Shown: positions 35,701 through 45,829, counted from the first letter of the stretch. The stretch is 64,000 nucleotides of DNA from Antilocapra americana (GCA_007570785.1 ML664183.1:11862416-11926415), one strand, 5' to 3'. Notes: generated by a model from the sequence alone, not told the origin. Numbers and translations are program-made.

Positions 35701-38700
35701 CATGATAGTTGAGAAATCTAAACAGCTATTTTTTTCAACAAATACAATGAACCCAGGAAGACTGTCAAATTCCGTGACACTGATGAAGATGTTCTTTGAC
35801 TTTTTGATTTGTGGCTCTCACTCCAGATAGGAGTGTGTAAGGAAGTAAGATAAGAACTCTGCCAGGCACACTCATCCATGAACTAAGAGACAGTGAGGTT
35901 GGCTTGCGTGAACTAAATGACTAATTACACGTTCTCTGGAAAGCTTTATATGGTATCATTGGTTAAATGCAGTATTTATCATCATTTCAAAAAAAAGAAC
36001 AGGCACCAGGCCCACAGGCCAAGACCTAACATGGAGTTATAAGTTTGTTTCTGTGGGAAAGTCCATTCGACATAAGTCATTTTGCTTCTAGCTATTCTCA
36101 TAGGCTGTGACTTGTGGAAGGAGTTTGGCAGTCAGTCAAATCTGGAAGGTTAAGGGTGTGAGTATTAGAATATTCTCTGTAATTTTTCTGTACATTTAAA
36201 ATGTTCGCTGACTTTAAGAAGGAAATTTGAAAATCAAAAGCACTGGGTCTACTTTCCTACTGAGCTACACAGGCAGAGCTGGCTGAGCTGGTTACGGTGT
36301 CCTGAAATCTATTTGTACAACCACTCGCTGACTCAAGCCACCGTGGCTGAGCCACTGCAAGACCACAGTGGGAATGGGCCAGGAGGCTGAGGTGCAGTCA
36401 GAGGGAGAAAAGCACTAGGAAACTTCAGGTCAGGGCAGTGAATGAAAAGCACCCAGAGAGCTGCAGGTGATGGGATAGTGGAGTGACGGAGAAAGCGGCA
36501 CCCCGGAGGCATAGTGTCAACTGTGCCTGTGAGGATGGGGCTTTGGCCAAGAGAAAGAGGAGGCTGGAGCGCCATGTCCCAACCAGAAAGGTTGAGGATG
36601 GGAGGCCAGGTGCAATGGTGTGCTTGGGTGACCTGTATTCCCATCCCAATCTCCATCTCCCCCTGGCAGTCTTATCCACTTCCATGGTGGCTTTTTGCAG
36701 ATGCTGCTGCCATCTACTCTCTCCAGCCCAGTCTTCTGCCGAACCCCAGACTGGCCTCCCCGCCCCAAGGGCATCTCTATAGGATGCTTCACAGGCACAC
36801 CTCGCCTCCAGCGTCACACTCCAACGATTCTACCTCCTGCATCATAGACTCCAGGCACAGAGCCTCCATTTTCCAAGCTGTCAGATACTGAGAGCTGCCC
36901 TTCCACCTTCTTCTTCTCTCTCCACTCAGAGGGAACTCCTAGGTTCTGCCTTAATAGCTATCCAATTCACCACAAGCTCTTTCTCACTGCCCCCCAAGAC
37001 CCAGTCATCCCTCACCTTCTAAGTCCCAGTGCCCTAAAGGGTGTGTACCTGGCCCTTGTCTAGTTGGTCTCCACCAACCCTTCCAGCTCCATCTCACGCA
37101 AACATGTAGGCTGTTTCTTCTGCCTGTAACGTCCCTCCAGTCCCTCCAGCCCCCCACCTCACTCATGGCTTTCCAGGAAGACTCCCCTGAGAGTGGGGTA
37201 CATCTATCTCCAAGCACTGCTCAAGTGCCGACCCCTCCCCCCACCGGCTGACGGTCTGCAAAGGCCACCTGATTCCAGCTGTTTCCTGTCAACTTCTCTA
37301 TTGACTCTTCCTGGAACACCCTTGGGGACCCCTTTGTAAATAACTCTCCCTGCCCCACCTCCTCAAACAAGATAGAAGACTTCAAGGTTGTTTTAAGAAA
37401 CTAGGCCTCCTAGTTACATATCTCTGCTCCTCTCAGCTTCCCAGAGAAAGGAAGATATCCATGCAAGAAATGGACTTACTTTCCTGTATCTTAAAAGTAC
37501 CCTTCAATATTAGCAAACGCAAGCACACTTGTCTCCTCAGTCAATCCACACGCAGTAGAGACAGGATGGCATCACTGGCCTGAAATGAAACCAGGACAGG
37601 GCAGAGAGCAGAGCGACCAAGCGCTCCTCCGGAAATGTGGGCTCATGGAAGAGGATCCTGGAGGGACAGACAGACCCTGGCCAGCTTCCAGTTCTGTCCT
37701 TTAGTTCATTCTGTGACTTTTGGCATCTTCTTCTTCAGAAAATAAACATGAGAACATCAACTCATGGGGTTACTGAATTGTGCCAGGGTCTGAGACCAGA
37801 AGCTGGGTGACCTACATGTACCTCCTTGGAGAGAAGGACGGTATCTTGGTCATACGACTCATGCTGGGGGTAGGAGGGAGGGGTGCTCAGTAAGTGTTTG
37901 CAGAATAAACAGGCAGCACACTCTGATCAGGGTGCACAGTCCTCCCTACCTGCCAATGAGGGTCATGCCCCGCTGGGATCATAGCACACAAAGACAGGAA
38001 TCTCAATGAGGGTCACGCCCCGTTGGGACCATAGCACACAAAGACAGGAATCCTATTGGAATATGCTGGGGTGACCTGGCTGAGATGGCTAAGTTGCTAG
38101 GAAGTTGCTAGGATGTGTCCACTCTCCTAAAATGGCAGTGGGGTTTTTTTTTTTTTTTTGCTGTTTTTTATTTTTTTAATGTCAGTCTTTCATTTTATAG
38201 CAATCAGAAGAATTATGTTTGAAAAATGTTTAAAATATTTATAACCAAAAGATAAGGAAACTAATAATAGCTGGTAACTCTTAAGTGCTTAACTGTGTGT
38301 GTGCCAGGTGTTAGTTCATTTACTAAACACAGTCACCACAATGTTAATAAGGGTAATATTTCTACTGTGCCCATTTTGCAAATGAGGAAAGTGAGGTATA
38401 AGAGAGATGAGACCACTTGCCTTTGTCTCAGCTCCTAAATAGCAGGGATGGGATTCAAACTCAGAACATCTGACTCCAAAATCTGCATTCCTAATACCAA
38501 ATTATCTAGCATTTTCTAGAATGTCTACCATTTCATCTAAGTTTACGAGAGTCTAATCACCTTGACTGCTAGGCACCCACTGCCCAAATGGACAAAGGTA
38601 ATCACATTCCTGGGGAGTAGATTTGACCAGGGGTGGAGCTCAGATAATCAGAAAACTCTGACAGACACTGTCTCCCTAGCCTGTTCTCCTGAAGGGGAGG

Positions 38701-41225
38701 GAGCCAGTCTATGCCTGGGTTTAGTTAGTTCTCTGAGCTGGTGGTTTGGATAGGAAAATGTCCCCCATCCAAAACCTCCACATTTAGTGTCCAAGTGGGA
38801 GGGGGCAGGCAGAGCCAGGAAGTTGGAAGCAGAGGATTGAGAAAACAAGCCCTTGCTAATTTTAAATGTGAGTCTCAGTTCAGTCTAGACCAGATCCTTC
38901 TCTGTCTCTTTTTATTAATGGCCCCCCTCCCTCCCCCCACCCCAATTCTCATTCTTTTCAACTTATTCCTTTAACTGCAGAGCCTCAGTCAACCCATCTA
39001 TAAAATAAGACATTTCCTTCATGCTCAGGTCATAGCCCTCGAGGAACCGGGAATTTTCTGTTTGTCCGCAGGTGTGGGTATGTATGTGTTGGGGGTGTGG
39101 AGCAGGTAGGGAAAACAACCGAGATGGAGGGCTGGAAAGGACTGTCCCAGGTTTTCATCACAAGTTCCCCAAGTTCCACCTGCAGCCAGCTCACCTGTCC
39201 CTAATCTTCTACCCCTCAACTCTCTCCCTCTCCAACGGCTCTTAAGACCAAAGTGGTGTTTCTACATTAAAATAATACCAGCGGTCTGTGTGCCCAGCCC
39301 CAAAGGGGACTAAAGGAAGGTCACCCAAACACGAATCTCCACAGAGGCATCTTACAGAAAAACTCCGGCCATTCCAGAAGGGCTGTGGAGGGTCCAGCCT
39401 CCACAGATGCCATACTTGGGGTAAAATACCGAGTGGCAAGGCACGGAAGGTCCTGCTTCTGTGTGAAGGCCTTCTCACTCAAACAACCCCTGTATCCACG
39501 TCAGCAAACAGTTTTAGTCTGGGTTGTTGGCTGGGAGGTGACAAGAGCCTCGTTTTTTAGTGTCATTTGCCGGTTAAGTGGGAGTGTACCTGAAATAGTA
39601 CGCCCCCCACACACGCCTGCCCCGCAGGCGCCCTCCCGTGGGGCTCACAGACCTCTGTCCCTGGCCCTCCCCGAGTGGCGTATAGAACCTAACACCGGGA
39701 TAACAGCCTGAATCGCGGGCCTCTGTCCAAGTCTGGTGCCCCGGCTGAATTTCCGCGCCCGCAAGCCCTGCCTGCAGTCACGCCGCAGGACAGCAAGGAG
39801 AACAGACCTGCGCCCGCAATTCCGGACCGTGGGACTGGAGGAGACTCGAGCCGATGTCGTGAACAAAGCAAAAGCTTTGTTCGATCCCACAAAGATCCTA
39901 ACGGCGTCTCTGGGAGCGCCGCCCAGAGTAAAGCTCAGGGGCTCAGCCTCGGGAATCTTCGGAATATTTCGGGCGCCCAGGCTTCTCTGAAGTCACTCTT
40001 CAGCCAAAGCTCCCAGGGTAAGATCCCGCGGTCGAGTTTAAGTTGGAAAAACTGAGGATCCGGAGCAGAAATGACAACCCCTGTAGAGGCAGCACTAGGT
40101 CTGGGGTCTCTGGGTCTCCAACGCCCTTTCTCTCCGGCCCATCCACACACACGTGCCCGCGATTCTCAAAGCAAGACCCTCATTCACCCCTCACCGAATC
40201 TGCTGAGCACGATCTCAGCTCCTCCTCGCACTGAGCAATTCACTCTCTGAGTACCTCGGCTTCCTCATCTGTAAATACGTGTGATAATAAGTACTGAGAG
40301 AAAGCAGAATTTACTATAATGTGATCAGTCATTCCAGGTCTCCGAAGTTCCAACTGTCCAACCTCTAAGCCCCCGTTATTGATTAACCTCTCAACAGTGC
40401 ACTTTACAAGCATTTTGGGGACTCCACTCACAACGTTTTGGAGGGCGTTTAATGTAATCTATATCGTAGGGTCATACTGAAATTTGACAGATAAAGCTTA
40501 ACAGTACCGAGCACGGTGACACAACTATTCAATGCAACAAATGGCCTATTATTGTTTTGTTATTTTTGTTAATGATCATCCCAGATCACCGTCTCCGTCG
40601 CAACCCGCCTGCCAGCCCTTCCCGAACACCTGCCCGGCACGCACACCGCGGCGCTCACCTGGTCAGCGCCGGGTAACTGCTGCGGGAGGACGCGGAAGAA
40701 GATACAGAGGGGCAGAGCCGCGATCGCCGAGTAGCCCCAGATCAGCGCAAGCAGCGCTGCCCGGGCCCGCCACCCCGGGCCCCGCGCACCACGCTGCACG
40801 CGCACGATGCACACCACGCGCTCCAAGCTGACTGCCGCCAGCGTGAAGATGGTGACGCTGCCGCTCAGGGTCATCATGTAAAAGAGCAGGTGGCAGGCAA
40901 CCGGGCCCAGGAGCCAGGCCTCCGTCCAGCGCACGACCAGCACGAGCGGGATGGAGCTGGTGAAGAGCAGGTCCGCGCAGAAAAGATTGAGCACCAGGCT
41001 GGCGGTGGTGCCGCGGCGCCGTCGGCGCGCTACCAGCACCAAGGCGCACACGTTGCCCAGCAGCGACACCACAAAGATGAGTGCCAGCACCACGGTCTCC
41101 ACGGCGTTCAGCACCAGCCGGTGGTCGCCCTTGACATCGGAGAAGAACGGGAAACGGGTGCGGTTGGCCCGCTCCAGGCTGCGCACGGGCGCAGTGCCCG
41201 CCGCCTGCGCGCACTCAGGGGACAT
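20318..41225 (-). CDS. FFAR4: Free fatty acid receptor 4 (GPR120), three coding exons joined
   Basis: Exons 41225-40659, 31705-31577 and 20707-20318 join in phase 0 to 361 codons, equal to the human short isoform. The product is a plasma-membrane class A GPCR for long-chain and omega-3 fatty acids, acting in gut endocrine cells, adipocytes and macrophages. Visible marks: glycosylation site N21-R-T23, N58 in TM1, D85 in TM2, R99 (the known fatty-acid carboxylate contact), C111 and C194 (TM3-loop 2 disulfide), LER in place of DRY, MWSP in TM6 and NPILY in TM7, then a Ser/Thr-rich tail. The ATG at 41225 is preferred over an in-frame GTG nine bases upstream. R254 is present, the site of a known human Arg-to-His variant. 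Introns are 8,953 and 10,869 bp. No disabling change is seen. Confidence 0.97.
20985..21203 (-). repeat. Bov-tA SINE
   Basis: Antisense: gctaagtcgcttcagtcatg at the left, ctccaggcaagaatgctgg inside, tRNA-like head at the right. Confidence 0.9.
21245..21612 (+). repeat. Ancient mammalian element, family not assigned
   Basis: Carries ggattagtgcccttatgaga, gatcttggacttccagcc and ccacccagtctgtggtattt in order, a widespread old mammalian repeat whose class I will not guess. Confidence 0.55.
23508..23635 (-). repeat. Bov-A SINE fragment with 12-bp target duplication
   Basis: Antisense Bov-A piece bounded by perfect AGCTAAAGGATA copies at 23496-23507 and 23636-23647. The duplication marks both ends of a truncated insertion. 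Confidence 0.9.
23765..23995 (-). repeat. MIR
   Basis: Antisense MIR over nearly its full length: ctgtgtgccatgcacggtac, an ATT triplet run, and cagagatgaggaaactgaat. Confidence 0.8.
24418..24531 (-). repeat. tRNA-derived SINE
   Basis: Antisense: T-run, gccaaaccacgtggc, gaccagggactgaacccggg and accaccagggaattcc. Flanks share gtcttttag/gtcttttgag. Confidence 0.85.
24567..24800 (-). repeat. MIR
   Basis: Antisense, well preserved: gagcacttcttatgtgccaa, ccattttacagaggaggaaa and ctggacttcaaaccttggca. Confidence 0.85.
25300..25475 (-). repeat. MIR fragment
   Basis: Antisense: aatccttaaaacaagactat, gaggtacgttctgtcattct and gacttgctcacggcctcacg. Confidence 0.6.
26988..27288 (+). repeat. Long tRNA-derived SINE
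   Basis: Begins gcttccctggtggctcgctg and carries the ccacaact/gcaacgggaga repeated segment and gtgaagacccagcacaacca before the A-rich tail. Confidence 0.85.
27995..28510 (-). repeat. L2 LINE fragment
   Basis: Antisense to the 19 kb copy: gtgcaaaggccctgaggcag is the complement of a diagnostic L2 phrase, preceded by agagacctaaatgaagtggg and ggagagcttgcattctagtg. Confidence 0.65.
29090..29270 (-). repeat. MIR
   Basis: Antisense: attttgcagatgagggaact, gaggttcggagaaggtgagt and ggccacacagcaagg. Confidence 0.7.
29535..29695 (+). repeat. MIR
   Basis: Sense: ggaaccagactgcctaggtt, a tgtaagctgtgtaagc region and ttaacttctctgcgcctatg. Lies head to head with the MIR just upstream. Confidence 0.75.
29733..30028 (+). 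repeat. Long tRNA-derived SINE
   Basis: Starts aggacttccctggtggtcta and ends cagccaaaaataagtaaata; nearly full length. Confidence 0.9.
30775..31110 (+). repeat. L1 3'-end remnants
   Basis: A short L1 terminus (gtacttcaataaaagttttt) is followed by a further L1-like 3' UTR with gaagtcattgcaaataatg and gaaagatgtcacgatatag. Confidence 0.5.
31124..31256. repeat. TA/CATA-rich microsatellite
   Basis: About 130 bases of alternating TA, TACA and TATG units, 320 bases from FFAR4 exon 2. Low complexity. Confidence 0.85.
31577..31705 (-). CDS. FFAR4: FFAR4 exon 2 (loop 2 and TM5)
   Basis: A 129-base exon between a cctacag-type AG acceptor and a GTACGT donor, reading EIPICTLVWP to SKILQ, 43 codons. It supplies C194 and TM5. 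It matches human exon 2 in length and phase. Confidence 0.95.
32871..33075 (+). repeat. Bov-tA SINE
   Basis: Sense: tttccctggtggctcagtgg, gaaggaaatggcagcccact, tccatggggtcacaaagag and an aacaaaaacaa tail. Confidence 0.92.
33215..33400 (-). repeat. MIR fragment
   Basis: Antisense: cactgagcatttattcttgg, acacattatcttattgaatg and cacagaggagggaactaagt. Confidence 0.65.
33515..33722 (+). repeat. Bov-tA SINE
   Basis: Sense copy, near consensus, from gggcttccctggtggttcag to gacgtgactgagtgactag. Confidence 0.93.
34448..35192 (+). pseudogene. Processed retrocopy of an unidentified mRNA
   Basis: Flanked by a perfect 15-bp duplication, TAAAAGTAAAAAAGA, at 34433-34447 and 35193-35207. The insert starts near a GC-rich 5' UTR-like segment and ends with AATAAA at 35157-35162 followed about 16 bases later by an (AAAT)n tail, all hallmarks of LINE-mediated mRNA insertion. 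The body has open stretches in different frames, including one that ends ..HDQYQPVDL with TAA at 35004-35006, and one starting at an ATG near 34552 with an early stop. I could not recognise the parent gene. It lies in FFAR4 intron 1 on the strand opposite to FFAR4. Confidence 0.8.
35495..35665 (+). repeat. Old L1 3' end
   Basis: Contains aaaagactggaaagatacac, attaacagtatctatttcta and ttttctaaattttctataat, like degraded L1M 3' UTR. Confidence 0.5.
37954..38053 (+). repeat. 50-bp tandem duplication
   Basis: Two adjacent 50-bp units, 37954-38003 and 38004-38053, starting caatgagggtca and ending gacaggaatc, differ at only about four bases. Recent local duplication. Confidence 0.9.
38258..38520 (-). 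repeat. MIR, near full length
   Basis: Antisense: gtgtgtgccaggtgttagtt, cattttgcaaatgaggaaag, agggatgggattcaaactca and ctgactccaaaatctgcatt. Confidence 0.85.
39600..40120. other. CpG-rich intronic segment
   Basis: GC content and CpG density rise well above the surrounding intron, about 0.6-1.0 kb inside FFAR4 intron 1. No known exon fits. It contains a perfect 9-bp hairpin at 39861-39882. Confidence 0.45.
40659..41225 (-). CDS. FFAR4: FFAR4 exon 1 (N-terminus to TM4)
   Basis: Reads from MSPECAQAAG to LPGADQ, 189 codons, and ends in CAG before a GTGAGC donor. It holds TM1-TM4, R99 and the LER motif. The exon is GC-rich, which opens long but meaningless frames on both strands. Confidence 0.96.
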
Positions 41226-41510
41226 GCCGGGCACCCAGCGGCCCGCAGCCTTCTGCGAGCGGGCTCATCTGGGAGGTGACTGAATGCCAAGGCGGGGAAA
41301 GAGGGAGGGAGAGGGTTGCGACATCTCCCCTCTGGCCCCCTCCCGCCTGAGCAGCGCCGGAGCTGGGCGTTGCAACCTAAACCTAGGGCGCGCGGGAACT
41401 AGGAAGTGCCAGCGACGCCGGCTGGGAATACCAGGCTGTGAGGGAGGCGGCAGTCTAGGTAGAGGAAGCCCTCGGCCCAAATAGGAGCACCCGAGTGGCC
41501 CGGAAGCCCC
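41226..41510 (-). promoter_or_regulatory. FFAR4: FFAR4 5' UTR and CpG-rich promoter region
   Basis: GC-rich sequence directly upstream of the FFAR4 ATG with no TATA box that I can see. It is continuous with the CpG-rich exon 1, typical of a TATA-less promoter. No start site can be fixed. Confidence 0.5.
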
Positions 41511-42107
41511 ACCTAGTGAACCCCTAGAAACACCGCAAGGCTTCCGCAGCCCCTTTCATCCGCCAAGGACACCTGGAGGACAATCTTAATCCACTGATAC
41601 AGTTAAAATTGATTTAGGAGTGCTTGAGCTGGACTCTGGAGATTATTCTGTCCTGTGTTTTTCAGGCTTCGCCAGAGGAGTCTAACGGGTCTGGGAATAA
41701 ATCCCAAAGCAGCTTGCAATGGGCCCAGATCTTTTTGTGAGGGTGGGGAGGAGTCATTTACCATTGCTAAGGAACATGTGACTGGGTAGATTAGTTTGTC
41801 TCTCTGCCCTAGTTTTTTTAAATCTATAAATGGAGATAATAATATCCCATTGGGTAATTGTATCATAGAAAGAGATTTATACTTGTCACACAGTAATTGC
41901 TCCTGAAATGTTATCACTTATCAGTTGCCATAATTAAAATCCAGGTAAATTCTGCATTCTGAACAAAGATATAAAATACTTTCATGTAAAAAGAGTGGGG
42001 CCCAAAAATATGTTGAATAAACTTAGTACCCAGGAAAGATAGTCACTCCAAGTGCACACACAGGTTTGAATGTGCCTCTGGCACCCCAATTTGACAAACA
42101 CTGAACA

Positions 42108-42340
42108 AACCAGTCCCCTTACAGATGAAGAAACTGAGGAATAGCACGAAGTGACTTGTCCAGGGACTTCCCCAGTGGTCTAGTTGTTAAGACTCCGAGC
42201 TCCTAAAGCAGGGAGCACAGGTTCAATCCCTGGTTGGGGAACTAAGATCCTGCAGGCCATATGGTGCAGCCACACACACAAAAAATGTGACTTGTCCAGA
42301 GTGGCACCTGGTTAGTAATAAAGCCCCTGACCCAGACGGT
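42108..42340 (-). repeat. MIR split by a SINE
   Basis: Antisense MIR: acagatgaagaaactgagga before and agagtggcacctggttagta after the SINE at 42164-42286. Confidence 0.7.
42164..42286 (+). repeat. tRNA-derived SINE with 13-bp target duplication
   Basis: Sense SINE bounded by perfect GTGACTTGTCCAG at 42151-42163 and 42287-42299. The host is a MIR, so the insertion is younger. Confidence 0.93.
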
Positions 42341-42835
42341 TCTGTCACACTCCTGTTGTCCAGTTTTCTGTTATAGTAAATTAGACAGAGAATGAAAGTG
42401 TGCTTGTGGCCCTGGACCCAGTGACCACTTCTCTGCCAGACACCCACACCCTCGCTCTCTTCCCCTTTGCCATACTACCAGGCCCATCCATCTTGTAATC
42501 ATCTGTGTGTTTATTAAGAAATTGGTGGACTAGCATAATCTCTGGTGGGGAAGAGGGGGAGACGGCTGTCATATCTGTGTCTGCTTATCACGGTGGCATT
42601 TGGGGTCTGAGTTGACAATGTGACCTCTGAACTGAAGGGCAGATTGCATGTCAGAGGGAAGTGTTCAACTTGAACCTGGACTAAATTCAGGTAGTAAAAG
42701 GGAAGCAGTTTGCTTCCTGACACAGACCAAAATGGGCAAGAGATTGAAGTAAGGGGAACTTGAGTAGGATTTGGTAACTGTCTGATTGGGGCCACAGTGT
42801 CTGACCAAACCTCCTTCTGTGGAAGGGAAAGGAGA

Positions 42836-42839
<4 letters not shown>

Positions 42840-42888
<49 letters not shown>

Positions 42889-42899
42889 ACGCGCATGTG
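42840..42899. repeat. (TG)n microsatellite with CG-rich end
   Basis: Twenty-three TG units followed by CGCACGCGCATGTG. All 60 bases alternate pyrimidine and purine without a break. Confidence 0.95.
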
Positions 42900-43477
42900 A
42901 GCGCATTCTCGATGCACAGCATGGAGACAGGAAGAGAGTTTCCCAGAGAGGCCAACAAGAGTGCAGTCTCTGCACTAGAAAGCCTTCTCCATCTTTACTC
43001 TCCTGAGTTCTCTCAGTGGCAAAATGCATCTTGCCAGCATAGAGGTTCCCAGACTTTCACATCATCTTCATGGCATTCATTGGCCAAAAGAAAAACCCAA
43101 CAGTTTCGTTTATTAAGCAGTTGGGTTCAAGTGACTTAATAAAATTTTATGTCCTAACAACTTAGTAGCCATCTGGGAAAATAATAAACATTAATTAAAT
43201 CAATAAAGTTTTCATTTCTTTCTCAAATAATGACTTCCTAACAGAATGGGTGACCCTATTGAGTTCTACAAAGCTGGGAATCAGATGGAAGGCTGCCACT
43301 CTCATCTCCTCCTCCACGTTGATCTGAATCCATCTGCTTTCCATCACAGTAACCCCTGAAGACCCAGATTCGTCAATGAGTTTGATGTTGAAACTGTGAA
43401 TAACCCAGAGCTAATAGTCCGTGTGGAGTTCGGTGAATGTTGAGTGGTACTGTGTTTCCGGGACCCTCCAAGCACAC

Positions 43478-43715
43478 ATGGGCAGTGGTTAAGAATACAG
43501 GCTTGAAAACTTGCTTGCTGGAACCAGAATCTGGACTGCAGTACTCACTGTGTGACCTTGGGCAAATTATTTTAGCTTTAAGTGTTTCAATTGTCCTGTG
43601 TATCCAAAGGGCAGAATAAAAGTACCATCTTATGTATGGGCTTTGGGGGAATCAAGTGAAGTTCCCACCTGTAATGCACTTAATGTAAGTGCACTTAGCA
43701 CAGTAGATGTTCAGG
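43478..43715 (+). repeat. MIR, near full length
   Basis: Sense: gtggttaagaatacaggctt, actgtgtgaccttgggcaaa and acttagcacagtagatgttc. Confidence 0.88.
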
Positions 43716-43889
43716 GGACACTGGGTCAGGCTCTGCTCAACACTGTGTGTGGACTTAAGGGCTGACCACACATCCCTGTTTTCTGGGACAGTCTCAGGTC
43801 ATGAGATTATTATTAGAACCCTCTTCCAGTATCAAATTGCTCTGATTTGGAGGATAAATTATGTGGCAGCCCACTGTTAGTTACATTTT

Positions 43890-43987
43890 GTAACTCATTT
43901 AGTACTCCTACGGGTTGCAGGCACTGGGATTGGAATCTAAGCAGTCTGGTTGTCTGGTTCCAGGGCCCCTGCTCTTAACCACTAGAG
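43890..43987 (-). repeat. MIR end fragment
   Basis: Antisense terminal part: gggattggaatctaagcagt and cctgctcttaaccactagag. It abuts the MER5-type element. Confidence 0.6.
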
Positions 43988-44239
43988 CAGTGCTTCTTAA
44001 CTGGGCCGAGGGCGGGAGGTAGATTTTATGTGCACAGACACGCATACACACACACACACACCCCGCCACAGAGCCATTTGGTAACGTCTGGAGACATTTT
44101 TTGCTGTCACCTTAGGGGGTTGTTGTGGTGTCCGGTGGGTAGGGGAGAGGCCCGGGCTGCTGCCAAACATCCTGGACAGCCCTGCAGCAAAGACCTGTCT
44201 GGCCCTAAGTACCAGCGGTGCTGAGGCTGAGAAACCCTG
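43988..44239 (+). mobile_element. MER5A-type DNA transposon (hAT, non-autonomous)
   Basis: Terminal sequences cagtgcttcttaac and gctgagaaaccctg form the inverted ends of MER5A, and the body holds taacgtctggagacattttt and gccaaacatcctggacagcc. A (CA)n run at 44045-44062 has grown inside it. Confidence 0.85.
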
Positions 44240-44424
44240 GGCCCAAAGGCTGCGTCCTCTTGAAGCCTCGGCACACTCTACCGCTTACTGTTGGCTTCCA
44301 TTGTGAAGTCCCACCTTTTTTTTTCTGCAGCAAAAGCCAGAAATATGATTCTTTTCCTGGTAGAAGCTTCACCATGAATTCTGTAACCCCTCTCACCAAC
44401 CCACTGGTGGGGTGACTCCTGTGC

Positions 44425-44900
44425 CTATTTATTTTCTATTTTTAAGCAAACAAGAAGAAGGGACTTTTTCTGTGTGTGGGTTTTCTTTATTTTTCTCTGG
44501 AAAAACTTTATTAGGTTTGTATGAAAATGATTTCTGGCTGCAATTTCCTCCCCAAACTTCTCCATAGCCAGTCTGCGTACCATCTCTTTGTCTATAGATC
44601 TATGTCTATCAGGTTGGAAACATATGTTCTTGCAAAGTCCAGAATATCTCCTTGCACAATTAGGATCTATTCTGGAGCAGAAGGCAAAGGGCACTTATTC
44701 CTGTGTAGAGATTTAAACTCTCCCTCCTGCCTCTGCTCCTCCCATTTTATCAAGGTGTTTAGACCCCAGGCCCCATTGCCCTGAGCGTTCACAGCTGAGT
44801 AACCACTCCAGCCAGGCAGGTAGGGTGCAGGGAAAGCCACCTCATGCTCCTTCTTCAAGGAGGCCCACAAGTTCCCAAGTGGACAGGGCATCAGGTGGCC
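44425..44900 (-). pseudogene. Possible retrocopy fragment, unidentified
   Basis: On the minus strand a 90-codon open stretch runs into AATAAAG and an A-rich end near 44480-44510. This could be an mRNA end, but I find no target duplication and no recognisable protein. Chance is a real alternative. Confidence 0.2.
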
Positions 44901-45829
44901 TTCGGGTACATGCAAAGTGGAGGACATGACAGCCACACCGTTCCGAGTAAATAGCAAGAACTTTCACGTTCCTTGGGCCTGTAATCGCCCTGTCTATGTC
45001 ATACCTATTGGCCAAAACAGAGAAACCCAAGTATAGAAAGTGGAAAACGAAAAGCTAAGTCCAAGTGAGACAAGTGATCAGCACCTGGTCATGAAGTATT
45101 CACATACTAAAGGCGCAGGGCAGGCATCTGTCAACCAGACCTGGTGGCCCAACCACAACTAACACATGCCATACTGTAGCAACATTAGAAAGTGAGCAGA
45201 CACCAGGAAGGGGCAGGGTGGAGGCAGCCAAGGCTTGGAGCTCGGGGAGGAGGGCCTGGCTGGGTTTCGGCTGCCGTATACACCCCTCAGGTGGGCGTCC
45301 TCGTCCTCGGCAGGGAACAACCTGGTGCTTTGCAGGCTTGTGCTGCAAGGCTCTTCTCCCTGACTCTTCTGCTTGTCCGTGGTCTCTGCTCCAGCCCTCA
45401 GAGCCGCCCCTCCACACCTATCACACTGGGGGCGCTGACTGGACAAGAGTGTGTCCCGTCAAGCCCACCACTTGCCTGGGGGGCTGTCCTCGAGCTCACT
45501 GTTTCGGAAATCTCGCCTGAGCAGAGGAAGAGAGGAGAGTAGGGTCCAGCCTTGTAGCAACTGTGAGGACTGAGACGTATAACGAGGGGCTGGCGCCAAC
45601 CTGACCTCTATTGTTGGAGACCTAGTGTGACGATACATGGTTTCCTGAGGCAAACGAAGAGGGTGAGGCCAGTCCTGAGGAAGCCACTGCTTCCTGAGGG
45701 CATCTTAGGAGCCAACAACTCCAGGAGGGGTCAGCCTCACTTCTGAGGTGACTTTGAGGAGGAAGGACAGTGAGGAGCATGGGTCAGGATAGGGGGCTGG
45801 GGGGAGGACAGGGGAGAATAATAATAACA

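Larger units (their letters stand above)
31706..40658 (-). other. FFAR4: FFAR4 intron 1
   Basis: 9.0 kb. Holds two Bov-tA, MIRs, a retrocopy, an L1 end and a 50-bp tandem duplication. 31.7-32.87, 35.7-37.95 and 38.5-39.6 kb show no feature I can name; 39.6-40.1 kb is CpG-rich. Confidence 0.85.

Noticed and set aside
37954..38053. CRISPR-like array
   Set aside because: Only two directly adjacent units with no spacers; a tandem duplication in a mammalian intron.
41226..41234. In-frame GTG upstream of the FFAR4 ATG as start
   Set aside because: Eukaryotic initiation and known FFAR4 proteins support the ATG at 41225.
40663..41283. Long open frames on both strands overlapping FFAR4 exon 1
   Set aside because: GC-rich sequence opens all frames; only the frame with GPCR motifs and valid splice junctions is supported.
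42514..43139. Frames with runs of Thr-His or Cys-Val
   Set aside because: They are translations of the TG microsatellite.
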